A stretch of 7,794 bases of DNA from Lachnospiraceae bacterium (GTDB taxonomy: Bacteria; Bacillota; Clostridia; Lachnospirales; Lachnospiraceae): positions 2,419 through 10,212 of the forward strand of contig DLYC01000166.1 in NCBI GenBank assembly GCA_003447895.1. The letters are read 5' to 3'. The translations under genes were made by a program, and so were the position numbers. The number at the start of each line of letters is the position of its first letter. The first letter of the stretch is position 1. Shown piece after piece: positions 1 through 6,926 of this stretch. The notes under the pieces are model-generated. The model did not search any database and was not told where the DNA came from. It worked only from the letters and a program-made list of their open reading frames with translations.

Positions 1-17
1 CATACCAAGAGGTAATT

Positions 18-1691
18 ATGAAAAAGAATGTCCGCTATTCCCTGAGCCTTAAATTATATCTCCTGATCATCCTCCTCACCTTCAGCAGCGCCGCTTTGTC
101 GATTCTCGCCGGCTACCGCGAACATGTCAGGTCTACGGATCGTTTCTACGAGGACCTGGCCCAGAATGTGGCCGAGACCGTAAGCAACAGCCTCAACGGG
201 ACAAGAGTCGGTTTCCTTCTGGAGGCCGCCCGGAGCGAGGAATATCAGAAGATCCTGGCCAAAGCCAGGAAGGACGGCGACGACATGCCGATCCGCAATT
301 ATCTCATGCAGAATGACCTTCTTCTGACCTTCGACAACATGACAGAAATCCTTGTGCAGTATACAAGATACATGGATGTGGAGTATATCTATCTGGAGTC
401 CATCGGCGACGGCGACTTCTGCCGGCTCATCGATCCCGAAGACGGCTATTTCTCTTTCGGATACATCGACAAACTGGAGGAACCCTATCTGCAGTACAGC
501 GGCCGCAACGTGTCGGTCCCGGCCACGGTCTCTGCTACAGAGTTCGGCGTTCTGTGCACATGCCTGGAGCCGGTCCTGGACTCTGAAGGCCGGGCCATCG
601 CTGTAGTCGGCGTGGACGTCAGTATGGACAGGCTTCGCAGGGAACACAAACGCTTCGCGATCGCAAGCCTCATCAATGCGCTGATCCTCGCCGCGCTCGC
701 CGCGTCTTTAGGGATGTTCTTCATGCGCCGCAGCGTCACAAAGCCTCTGGAGAGGCTGTCCGAGCACACCCGGATGTTCACCGATAAGAAGGGGCGCTAC
801 ACGAAGAAGGACATCATTCAGGTCGATGTGCACAGCGGGGATGAGATCGAGGTCCTCTACAAAGAGACGCAGGATATGGAGAAAAAGATCGTCGAATACC
901 TGGATCATCTGATCAAGGTCACCGGCGAGAAGGAAAGGGTGCGCACAGAGCTCGGGATCGCTGCTTCGATCCAGCGCGATCTGCTGCCCCAGACATTTCC
1001 GGCCTTTCCTGACCGGAAGGAATTTGATATCTATGCGTCCATGGATCCCGCCAAGGAGGTGGGCGGCGATTTCTATGACTTCTTTATGGTGGATGACAAC
1101 CATCTGGCACTCGTCATCGCCGACGTCTCCGGAAAAGGGATTCCGGCCGCTATGTTTATGGCGATCACAAAGTCTCTCTTAAAGACAAGCGTCCTGGCCG
1201 GCGGCTCCTCCCCTTCCGAGATCTTCACCAGGCTCAACAACCAGATCTGTAAAGGCAACCGGACCGGGATGTTTGTATCGGTCTGGCTGGGAATCCTTGA
1301 GATCTCCACGGGGATCCTGACAGCTTCCAACGCGGGCCACGAATATCCGGTGCTGAGCCGGGACGGACAGCCCTTTGAACTCTTTAAGGATAAGCACGGG
1401 CTTGTGCTGGCGGCCATGGAGGAAATTCCGTACACAGAGTATCAGGTTCAGCTGAGCCCCGGCGACCGTCTGTTTGTCTATACGGACGGAGTTCCCGAAG
1501 CCAATGATCCCGACGCGCAGTTCTTCGGGACTGACCGCATGCTGGATGCCCTCAACCGGGCGCCCGGATTCTCCCCTTCGGAACTGATCCGGAATGTAAA
1601 TTCCGCGCTCTCTGACTTCACCAGGCACGCCGCACAGTTTGATGACATCACGATGCTGGCGCTGACCTATCTTAGCAATAAGCCGGAATAA
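18..1691 (+). CDS. Membrane sensor PP2C-type serine phosphatase (HAMP + SpoIIE/RsbU domain)
   Basis: Probably a signal-responsive phosphatase that dephosphorylates a phospho-serine STAS protein, which then captures an anti-sigma kinase. Seen in the 557-residue product: a basic N-terminus and membrane segment at about 10-32, an extracytoplasmic Cache-like region at about 33-211, a second membrane segment at about 213-236, and a HAMP-like linker at about 237-300. A helix at about 305-324 (ELGIAASIQRDLLP) matches the regulatory linker helix of RsbU/SpoIIE proteins. The catalytic domain runs from about 335 to 552. Its PP2C metal-site motifs are intact: GGDFYD (349-354), ADVSGKG (368-374), SNAGH (437-441), YTDG (488-491) and FDDIT (541-545). 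The start is supported by AGAGG five bases before ATG. Upstream sequence lies outside the window, so promoter and operon are unknown. The STAS gene converging on it is a plausible substrate, by inference. The catalytic family is clear; the extracellular ligand is not. Confidence 0.93.
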   Translation: MKKNVRYSLSLKLYLLIILLTFSSAALSILAGYREHVRSTDRFYEDLAQNVAETVSNSLNGTRVGFLLEAARSEEYQKILAKARKDGDDMPIRNYLMQNDLLLTFDNMTEILVQYTRYMDVEYIYLESIGDGDFCRLIDPEDGYFSFGYIDKLEEPYLQYSGRNVSVPATVSATEFGVLCTCLEPVLDSEGRAIAVVGVDVSMDRLRREHKRFAIASLINALILAALAASLGMFFMRRSVTKPLERLSEHTRMFTDKKGRYTKKDIIQVDVHSGDEIEVLYKETQDMEKKIVEYLDHLIKVTGEKERVRTELGIAASIQRDLLPQTFPAFPDRKEFDIYASMDPAKEVGGDFYDFFMVDDNHLALVIADVSGKGIPAAMFMAITKSLLKTSVLAGGSSPSEIFTRLNNQICKGNRTGMFVSVWLGILEISTGILTASNAGHEYPVLSRDGQPFELFKDKHGLVLAAMEEIPYTEYQVQLSPGDRLFVYTDGVPEANDPDAQFFGTDRMLDALNRAPGFSPSELIRNVNSALSDFTRHAAQFDDITMLALTYLSNKPE

Positions 1692-1697
1692 GCCAAA

Positions 1698-1733
1698 AAA
1701 CTGCCGCCTCGGGGTTTCCCGACGCGGCAGTTT
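1698..1733. terminator. Bidirectional intrinsic terminator between convergent genes
   Basis: A 10-bp stem (AAACTGCCGC with GCGGCAGTTT) is followed by one C/C mismatch, then a further 5-bp stem (TCGGG/CCCGA) closed by a GTTT loop. On the minus strand the transcript runs into six U residues and then GG. On the plus strand the tail is weaker (TTTCTTCATT). The element starts 6 bases after the phosphatase stop codon and about 80 bases after the STAS stop, so it can end both convergent transcripts. Confidence 0.88.
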
Positions 1734-1815
1734 CTTCATTCATGCCATAAATCTTATGAGTGTTTGTTCCCGACAGGAACCTTTCCGGTGCGCTTCTTTT
1801 CTGTCTTACTTTCTG

Positions 1816-2112
1816 TCACTCGATCGTGATGATATCCGAAAATCCTGTAATATCGAAGATCTCCCTGACATCACTGCAGAGATTGCGCACTACAAATGTG
1901 CCGCTGTTGCCCATTGCCTTTCTGGCGCCCAGCACAACACGGAGACCGGCAGACGAAATATACTCCAGATCCTGGAAATCCAGAGCCAGATCCGTAACGC
2001 CATTGAGGTTGTCCTTAATAACGCTTTCCAGTTCAGGGGCGGTCATGGTATCAAGTCTTCCTGAGACCTTGAGTTCCAATTTATTTCCATCTGCTTTCTT
2101 ATCGATTGTCAT
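1816..2112 (-). CDS. STAS-domain anti-sigma factor antagonist (RsbV/SpoIIAA-like)
   Basis: A 98-residue single-domain protein, the usual size for SpoIIAA/RsbV-type antagonists. Such proteins bind an anti-sigma kinase when unphosphorylated and are inactivated by phosphorylation on a serine. Seen: the early GRLDTMTAPELE segment (18-29), the strand LALDFQDLEYISSAGLRVV (42-60) holding the phosphoacceptor region, and the C-terminal IFDITGF (85-91). By alignment on the Gly-Leu pair, Ser54 corresponds to the RsbV phosphoserine, with Ser53 beside it. The start was placed at 2112 because GGAG lies six bases upstream and family members normally begin at this point. An ATG at 2124 would add MELI, but its only SD (GAGG) is almost touching it. 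The gene stands alone, convergent with the PP2C phosphatase that could act on it. No RsbW-like kinase or sigma factor is nearby. Confidence 0.9.
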   Translation of the reverse strand: MTIDKKADGNKLELKVSGRLDTMTAPELESVIKDNLNGVTDLALDFQDLEYISSAGLRVVLGARKAMGNSGTFVVRNLCSDVREIFDITGFSDIITIE

Positions 2113-2118
2113 AATTAA

Positions 2119-2122
2119 CTCC
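2119..2122 (-). promoter_or_regulatory. Ribosome binding site deciding the STAS start
   Basis: GGAG six bases upstream of the ATG at 2112-2110. It overlaps the alternative upstream ATG (2124-2122), which has only a GAGG one base away. The spacing favours the downstream start. Confidence 0.6.
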
Positions 2123-2142
2123 ATTCCTCGTTACAAATTTAA

Positions 2143-2166
2143 GTTTACACCTAACCTTATGTAAAC
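2143..2166. promoter_or_regulatory. Inverted repeat upstream of the STAS gene, possible operator
   Basis: GTTTACA and TGTAAAC form a perfect 7-bp inverted repeat separated by 10 bases. It lies between the possible -10 region and the start codon. The spacing suits binding by a dimeric regulator rather than a strong RNA hairpin. No regulator can be named from the sequence. Confidence 0.35.
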
Positions 2167-2193
2167 GTTAAAACACTTCTCGAAGAAAGTCAA
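2165..2193 (-). promoter_or_regulatory. Possible promoter of the STAS gene
   Basis: On the minus strand a good -35 (TTGACT, 2193-2188) is followed, after 17 bases, by a poor -10 (TAACGT, 2170-2165). This would give a leader of about 45-50 bases before the start at 2112. The -35 and spacing are convincing but the -10 matches consensus at only three positions. The true promoter could be another sigma type or lie nearby. Confidence 0.35.
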
Positions 2194-2248
2194 TAGCAGG
2201 AATTTCTTTACCGGAATATGGCTGAAAAGTTACCTCGGAAGCAAATTT

Positions 2249-2269
2249 CCGGCGGCCTTCGGGCGCCGG
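2249..2269 (-). terminator. GC-rich hairpin after potD, possible operon terminator
   Basis: Starting seven bases after the potD stop codon, CCGGCG pairs with CGCCGG, and CC/GG pairs inside across a short CGAA/GAA loop. The minus-strand transcript continues with AAATTTGCTTCC, not a clear U-run. It may therefore be a weak terminator, a stabilising 3' hairpin or a Rho-assisted end. It is the only strong fold between potD and the STAS gene. Confidence 0.45.
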
Positions 2270-2275
2270 ATCCGG

Positions 2276-3841
2276 TCACCTTTTCTTAAGAATTCCAAGT
2301 CTCTTGAGGGCCAGATAGACGATTCCCGCGACCACGACCGCGGTTATGCACCATCCCCATACCGGCACTTTTTTGATATTGTAGCAGCGCACGTTGATCC
2401 ACATCCTGTTGATGGCCGCGTTCTGCTCCTCGTCGAAGCATGTCATGATCGAGGACCTGCGCATCACTTCTGCCGGCGGATAGGCCGCGTAGAGCTGGCG
2501 GCGGAGCTGCTCCTCCGGCGCCTCGATCACAAACTCGCCCTCTTCCCCGTTCTCGTCAAAAAAGTATCCCACGTCATACTCCCGGGTCTCCTCTTCGTCT
2601 TCTTCCGCCCCATAGTTGTAGTCCGCGTACTCGAAGATCAAAGGGTCGTCTCCGCCCGATATGACAGAGGTATAGCCGATATAGTACATATTCCTGACGA
2701 CATTGTCGGGCCTTGAGTTGAAGTTTATAAAGGCCTCTGCCGCATGCTGCTTGGCCGGGTCTCCCTTGATGCCGTTCCTGAGCATGACCCATCCGTCAAA
2801 ATAGATATTGGTCGACTCTTCCGGCACCGCGAACTCCAGATAGAAGTCATCCTCGTCCGCCTGGTCCAGGGTGTAGACGCCGTCGCCCGACCACTGATAG
2901 TTGGCGACGACCTTGCCCGTGATCATATCGGCTTTTCCCAGGTCCGTCTCGAAGGAGTAGGCGTTGTCCTTTACGGACTGCAGGTAGTCCTGGACCTTCG
3001 CGATCATCTCGGGAGACGTGTCATTCATCTCCTGCTCGAGCTTCTTTTCATAGTCCGGGTCATTCACAAATTCTTCCGACATCAGAAGGTCCGACTTGAT
3101 CGCTCCGACAGCGGCGAAGTAGGAATCCCTGACATTGTCCTTGATCGTGACCTGTCTGTTAAACTTGGGGTCATTTAAGATTTTCCAGGTGGAGGCCTCC
3201 TCCCTGGTCACGAACTCCGGATTGTAGACAATTCCGGTCACGCCCCACATGTAGCCCGCTGCGTACTTGCTCCAGGGCTCTCCGCCGATCTCGTGCTCAT
3301 CAAAGACTCTTTTGATATAAGGGGACAGCCCTCTTATATAGTAGTTGTTCTCATCCGACTCATCGAAGAAGTGCTCGGACAAGGGCACTGTCATCCCTTC
3401 CTTCATGAGCTTCATGATCATGTATTCCGAGGGGCACACAAGATCGTACTCGTCGCCGAGAGTCAGCATATTGTAGAGGTCCTCGTTCGTTCCGAATGTC
3501 GAGTACTCCACTTTCACGTTGATGCCGTAAGTCTCTTTGTACCACTCCTCGAAGTCCTCGACCATCGAGTTTTCTCCGATAATATCTGCGGATTCCAGCT
3601 CGATCAGCTCTTCCTCGTCCCAGTCTCCCAGGTCGATGTACTCCTCCCAGTTGCTGACCCGAAGGACCACAGTCTCATCGGTCCTGGCTGCCTCTTCCGT
3701 ATTCTCCCCGGCTGCCGCGGTCTCCGCTTCCTGAGCGGTTGTCTCTTCGGCCGCCAGCGCGCCCACAGGAAACGCCGCGAGCGAAGCGGCTGCCGCAAGA
3801 AGGAGTGCCATTACTCTTATCATTTGATCATTTTTCCGCAC
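2276..3841 (-). CDS. potD: Spermidine/putrescine-binding protein with C-terminal membrane anchor
   Basis: The extracytoplasmic receptor of the importer: it binds polyamine and delivers it to PotB/PotC. Seen in 521 residues: a signal peptide (about 1-30, ending ALA/AEE), an Ala/Glu/Thr-rich linker (31-56), and a binding fold from about 58. Conserved PotD-type segments are NWEEYI (64-69), PSEYMI (137-142), WGVTGIVYN (199-207), NYQWSGD (314-320), YFDGW (347-351) and YIGYTS (387-392). YFDGW corresponds to the E. coli FWMDS ligand segment, so a Tyr seems to replace one ligand tryptophan while Asp is kept (alignment by eye). An acidic stretch (about 396-445) precedes the canonical C-terminal segment (450-486), followed by a membrane helix (about 492-513) and a basic tail. 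There is no lipobox cysteine. Family PotD is near 350 residues, so this one is long. The GTG start overlaps the end of potC and has AGGAGG five bases upstream. Confidence 0.93.
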   Translation of the reverse strand: MRKNDQMIRVMALLLAAAASLAAFPVGALAAEETTAQEAETAAAGENTEEAARTDETVVLRVSNWEEYIDLGDWDEEELIELESADIIGENSMVEDFEEWYKETYGINVKVEYSTFGTNEDLYNMLTLGDEYDLVCPSEYMIMKLMKEGMTVPLSEHFFDESDENNYYIRGLSPYIKRVFDEHEIGGEPWSKYAAGYMWGVTGIVYNPEFVTREEASTWKILNDPKFNRQVTIKDNVRDSYFAAVGAIKSDLLMSEEFVNDPDYEKKLEQEMNDTSPEMIAKVQDYLQSVKDNAYSFETDLGKADMITGKVVANYQWSGDGVYTLDQADEDDFYLEFAVPEESTNIYFDGWVMLRNGIKGDPAKQHAAEAFINFNSRPDNVVRNMYYIGYTSVISGGDDPLIFEYADYNYGAEEDEEETREYDVGYFFDENGEEGEFVIEAPEEQLRRQLYAAYPPAEVMRRSSIMTCFDEEQNAAINRMWINVRCYNIKKVPVWGWCITAVVVAGIVYLALKRLGILKKR

Positions 3842-4631
3842 GGCGTCCTCCTTCCTCCCGCATGGCTCTGAGATTCATTCCGACCACGATCAGGACGACC
3901 ACTGCGAAGATGACGGTGGACAGGGCCCAGAGCGCTGTCTTGATCTCGGTGCGGGCGCCTTTGGTCGCATTGACGACATAGGTGCTGATCGTGTCGAAGG
4001 TCGCGGGCTTCGTGTACATGGCGATGAAGTAATCATCCAGAGAGAGCGTGATCGCGAGGGCAAATCCGGAGATGATGCCCGGGACGATCTGCGGGATCAC
4101 GACCTGCATGAGGGCCTTGAACGGCGTGGCGCCAAGGTCCAGCGCCGCCTCGTAGATACTGGAATCCATCTGCTTGATCTTGGGCATGACGGACAGGTAC
4201 ACGAAGGGCGCGCACAGCGTCACATGGCCTGCAACCAGCGGGATAAAGGTGTCCTTACTCACGTGGAGCACCACGACGAGCAGAATGCAGATGGAGAAAC
4301 CGGTCACGACGTCCGCGTTGACAACCGGCACCTGGTTCAGTGAGTTGATGAGCGCGGAAGTTTTCTTGCCCGAGTAGAAGGCACCGATCGCGCCCATTGT
4401 GCCAAGGATTGTTGCGATGATCGCGGAGCCCAGCGCCAGAAGGAGGGTCCCCCGGATCATCCGGGTCAGCTCCTCGGTCGTGAACAGAGTCACATAGTTC
4501 TTCATGGAGAAGCCGCGGATCGCGCCGATCTGCGTGGCACTCGTAAAGCTGTACACAGCCAGGATCAGGATCGGCAGATAGATGAACAGGAGCATGAGAA
4601 GAAGGTATGCCCGTTTGAATATTTTGACCAT
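3828..4631 (-). CDS. potC: Spermidine/putrescine ABC transporter permease PotC
   Basis: One of two inner-membrane subunits forming the polyamine channel. The 267-residue product is the usual PotC length. Seen: an N-terminal membrane segment (about 9-29), further hydrophobic segments at about 60-85, 108-124, 130-150, 183-206 and 234-252, and the cytoplasmic EAA loop EAALDLGATPFKALMQVVIP (161-180) that docks on PotA. The C-terminus is basic and cytoplasmic (RAMREEGGRRAEK). The ATG shares its A with the potB stop codon (TAATG), so translation is probably coupled; a GGAGG lies 12 bases upstream. Its last 14 bases overlap potD. PotC rather than PotB is assigned from order and from the MVKIFKRAYLLLMLLFIYLP start typical of PotC. 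Some family members carry other substrates, so polyamine specificity rests on the whole operon. Confidence 0.94.
   Translation of the reverse strand: MVKIFKRAYLLLMLLFIYLPILILAVYSFTSATQIGAIRGFSMKNYVTLFTTEELTRMIRGTLLLALGSAIIATILGTMGAIGAFYSGKKTSALINSLNQVPVVNADVVTGFSICILLVVVLHVSKDTFIPLVAGHVTLCAPFVYLSVMPKIKQMDSSIYEAALDLGATPFKALMQVVIPQIVPGIISGFALAITLSLDDYFIAMYTKPATFDTISTYVVNATKGARTEIKTALWALSTVIFAVVVLIVVGMNLRAMREEGGRRAEK
3847..3852 (-). promoter_or_regulatory. Ribosome binding site for the GTG start of potD
   Basis: A full AGGAGG lies five bases before the GTG at 3841-3839, inside the last codons of potC. It supports the GTG start over the ATG six codons later (3823), which lacks a comparable site. 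Confidence 0.8.
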
Positions 4632-5416
4632 TATAACAGTGCGCCTCCTCTCTCATTCGTCTCGGCCCCGTCCGATGTGAGCAGGGTAAAAATACAGATG
4701 ATCGCCAAAAGGATCAGCGAGATCATGGATCCGCCGTGCCAGTTGTAGGTGGCGAAATAGCTGCCGATGAGGCTTCCCATGATATAGGTGCTGTTGTAGA
4801 GCATATCCAGGACCACATAGTTGGTCATGGCAGGCAGAAAGACCATGGAGACGCCGCTCGCGATGCCGGGCACCGACAGAGGAAGCGTCACCTGCAGAAA
4901 GGTCTGCACGGTGTCCGCGCCAAGATCCATCGCCGCTTCGCGGAGCGCTCCGTCAAGCTTTGAGATCGTCGTGTAGATCGGAAGGATCATAAACGGCAGG
5001 AAGTCATAGGTCATGCCGATCACGGCGTTGGTGAACGGGTAGCGCGCGAGGTTCCCCTCCAGAAGGGTCAGGACCTCCTTGAGCGCCGTGATGCGGAGCG
5101 AAAAGTTGATCCACATGGGAAGGACGAAGATCATGACGATCACGCCCTTGGTCCTGAGCTCGCTCATGGCAAGGATATAGGCGATCGGATAGGCCAGGAG
5201 CAGGCAGACGGCCGTTGTGACAAATGCCACGGCGAAGCTGTAGAACAGCGTTCCCAGCGTGTTGGCATCCGTAAAGAACCCTGTCAGGTTCTCAAAGGTA
5301 AACTGCCCCTGTCCGTTCGTGAAGGCATAGACCGCCAGAACGATCAGCGGCGCCACCACGAACATCATCAGGAATATGGTATAGGGAATTCCCAGGTTTT
5401 TTCTCGAAAATCTCAA
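4631..5416 (-). CDS. potB: Spermidine/putrescine ABC transporter permease PotB
   Basis: The partner permease of PotC. The 261-residue product has an N-terminal membrane segment (about 11-31, in IPYTIFLMMFVVAPLIVLAVY), hydrophobic segments at about 56-84, 91-105, 131-149, 183-204 and 230-246, and the EAA loop REAAMDLGADTVQTFLQVTL (159-178). The segment LPMWINFSLRITALKEVL (99-116) is typical of PotB. The start codon is TTG at 5416-5414, chosen because GGAGG lies seven bases upstream and the reading MRFSRKNLGIPYTIF gives a normal N-terminus. It begins 26 bases after the potA stop and ends one base into potC. The short polar tail (SDGAETNERGGALL) is variable. Confidence 0.94.
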   Translation of the reverse strand: MRFSRKNLGIPYTIFLMMFVVAPLIVLAVYAFTNGQGQFTFENLTGFFTDANTLGTLFYSFAVAFVTTAVCLLLAYPIAYILAMSELRTKGVIVMIFVLPMWINFSLRITALKEVLTLLEGNLARYPFTNAVIGMTYDFLPFMILPIYTTISKLDGALREAAMDLGADTVQTFLQVTLPLSVPGIASGVSMVFLPAMTNYVVLDMLYNSTYIMGSLIGSYFATYNWHGGSMISLILLAIICIFTLLTSDGAETNERGGALL

Positions 5417-5423
5417 TGTATCT

Positions 5424-5428
5424 CCTCC
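5424..5428 (-). promoter_or_regulatory. Ribosome binding site for the TTG start of potB
   Basis: GGAGG with a seven-base spacer before TTG (5416-5414), in the 26-base gap between potA and potB. It decides for the rare TTG start codon. Confidence 0.8.
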
Positions 5429-5442
5429 GGAACGAATGCAGG

Positions 5443-6885
5443 TTACTTCTTCTTAAGCGTGAACACCATTTTCTCCACGGGCATGATCAGGCCTACGCGG
5501 TCGTCCATGTTCCACAGATACTCATCGTTGACGACAAAATCCTGCTCCAGCTCCGTGTGAATAATGTAGCTGTAGTGGTCGCCCTTGTAGATCAGGTTGC
5601 TGATCGTTCCCTGGATCAGTCCGGCTTCCTGGTCGTCCGTCATCTGAATATCGCTGGGTCCGATCGCCACCTGAATGCGGATGCGCTTGGGATCGATGGC
5701 CTCTCCGCTGGCATCCTGCAGCGTTCCGTCCTCTCTCCTGGAGCTTCCCTTGATGATCTTGGTCAGGCTCGTATCCAGAACATGGCCGTTGTACTCCAGC
5801 CTGTAATCCTTGTTGATCTCGGCAAAGAACAGGTTGGTGTGGTCCTCCGCCAGCATGATGTGGATGTTGTCGGGCTCCACGCGGATGCCGACACGGTCTC
5901 CGACCTTTGCGGAGTGCACGGTCTGGCTCACGATCTCGTTCTTGCCGGACAGCACGGTGATCTCATAGTGCATTCCCTTGAAGATCACGGAGTCCACCAC
6001 ACCCTGGATGGTTCCCAGCTCGGGCTTTGTCAGCTCCACATCCTCCGGCCTTACGACCGCCGTGATGTGTGTGCCTTCCTCGTAGTCGTCCACGCACTCG
6101 AACTCGCCGCCGCAGAATCTCGCGCGGAGCTTGCCCGTCATCATTCCGTTGAAAATATTGCTCTCCCCGATAAAGTCGGCGACAAAGGCATTTTTCGGCT
6201 CATTGTAGATATCTTCGGGTGTGCCGACCTGCTGGATCCTGCCCTCGTTCATGACGACGATCTTGTCGGACATGGTGAGCGCCTCTTCCTGGTCATGCGT
6301 GACATAGATGAAGGTGATGCCCAGCTTGTCGTGCATATCCTTGAGCTCGATCTGCATCTCCTTGCGCATCTTGAGGTCCAGCGCGCCCAGAGGCTCATCC
6401 AGAAGCAGGATCTCCGGCTCATTGACCAGCGCCCTTGCGATCGCGATACGCTGCTGCTGACCGCCGGAAAGCGTGCTGACACTTCTCTGCTCAAAGCCCT
6501 CCAGATCCACCAGGTCCAGGACCCGGCGCACCTTGCGCTCGATGACATCCTTGGGCATCTTCTTCTGCTTGAGCCCAAATGCAATATTATTGTAGATATT
6601 CATATGAGGAAACAGAGCATACCTCTGGAAGACCGTGTTGACCGGTCTCTTGTAGGGCGGCAGATCCTGGATCGACTTTCCGTTCAACAGGATCTCCCCC
6701 GATGACGGCATAAGGAACCCTGCGATCATGCGCAAAGTTGTGGTCTTGCCGCAGCCCGAAGGACCCAGAAGCGTTACAAATTCTCCTCTCTTGACTTCCA
6801 GATTGAAGTCGTCGACAGCCTTATAGCCGTCTTCATAGACTTTGCAGATACCGCGCAGTTCTATAATGTTTGTGTTGTTCTCCAT
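5443..6885 (-). CDS. potA: Spermidine/putrescine ABC transporter ATPase PotA, long C-terminal form
   Basis: The cytoplasmic ATPase that powers polyamine uptake through PotB/PotC. Counting from the start at 6885 (480 residues): Walker A GPSGCGKT (41-48), Q-loop [10 protein letters not shown] (85-94), signature LSGGQQQR (139-146), Walker B ILLLDEP (159-165), D-loop GALD (167-170) and H-loop His197. All key residues are present. A TOBE-type domain follows (about 276-346, VVRPEDVEL onward). A linker and a second similar segment (about 405-476) then extend the protein well past the usual 350-380 residues. The start at 6885 is preferred because GGAG lies nine bases upstream. An in-frame ATG at 6900 would add MENKE but has only an A/T run before it. 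The gene follows the regulator by about 100 bases and precedes potB by 26. Confidence 0.95.
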   Translation of the reverse strand: MENNTNIIELRGICKVYEDGYKAVDDFNLEVKRGEFVTLLGPSGCGKTTTLRMIAGFLMPSSGEILLNGKSIQDLPPYKRPVNTVFQRYALFPHMNIYNNIAFGLKQKKMPKDVIERKVRRVLDLVDLEGFEQRSVSTLSGGQQQRIAIARALVNEPEILLLDEPLGALDLKMRKEMQIELKDMHDKLGITFIYVTHDQEEALTMSDKIVVMNEGRIQQVGTPEDIYNEPKNAFVADFIGESNIFNGMMTGKLRARFCGGEFECVDDYEEGTHITAVVRPEDVELTKPELGTIQGVVDSVIFKGMHYEITVLSGKNEIVSQTVHSAKVGDRVGIRVEPDNIHIMLAEDHTNLFFAEINKDYRLEYNGHVLDTSLTKIIKGSSRREDGTLQDASGEAIDPKRIRIQVAIGPSDIQMTDDQEAGLIQGTISNLIYKGDHYSYIIHTELEQDFVVNDEYLWNMDDRVGLIMPVEKMVFTLKKK

Positions 6886-6894
6886 TTCCTTGTT

Positions 6895-6898
6895 CTCC
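6895..6898 (-). promoter_or_regulatory. Ribosome binding site deciding the potA start
   Basis: GGAG nine bases before the ATG at 6885-6883. It lies inside the first copy of a short tandem duplication (ATGGAGAACAA repeated at a 15-base period). The first ATG of the duplication, at 6900, is preceded by an A/T run with no Shine-Dalgarno match. Confidence 0.6.
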
Positions 6899-6926
6899 AT
6901 AAAAAAATTGTTTGCAGCTTTTTGGG

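Noticed and set aside
1766..1780. Small hairpin GTTCC-CGACA-GGAAC between the terminator and the STAS stop
   Set aside because: Only five pairs and no U-run; not distinguishable from chance.
1756..2164. Plus-strand open frames overlapping the STAS gene
   Set aside because: They are antisense to a recognisable STAS domain and give no recognisable protein.
2744..3871. Plus-strand open frames opposite potD (144 and 192 codons)
   Set aside because: Shadows of the potD reading frame in GC-rich sequence; no domain and no ribosome binding site.
5416..6705. Long plus-strand open frame of 429 codons opposite potA
   Set aside because: It is the antisense of a fully motif-supported ATPase; its His/Leu/Val-rich translation matches no protein family I recognise and there is no convincing ribosome binding site.
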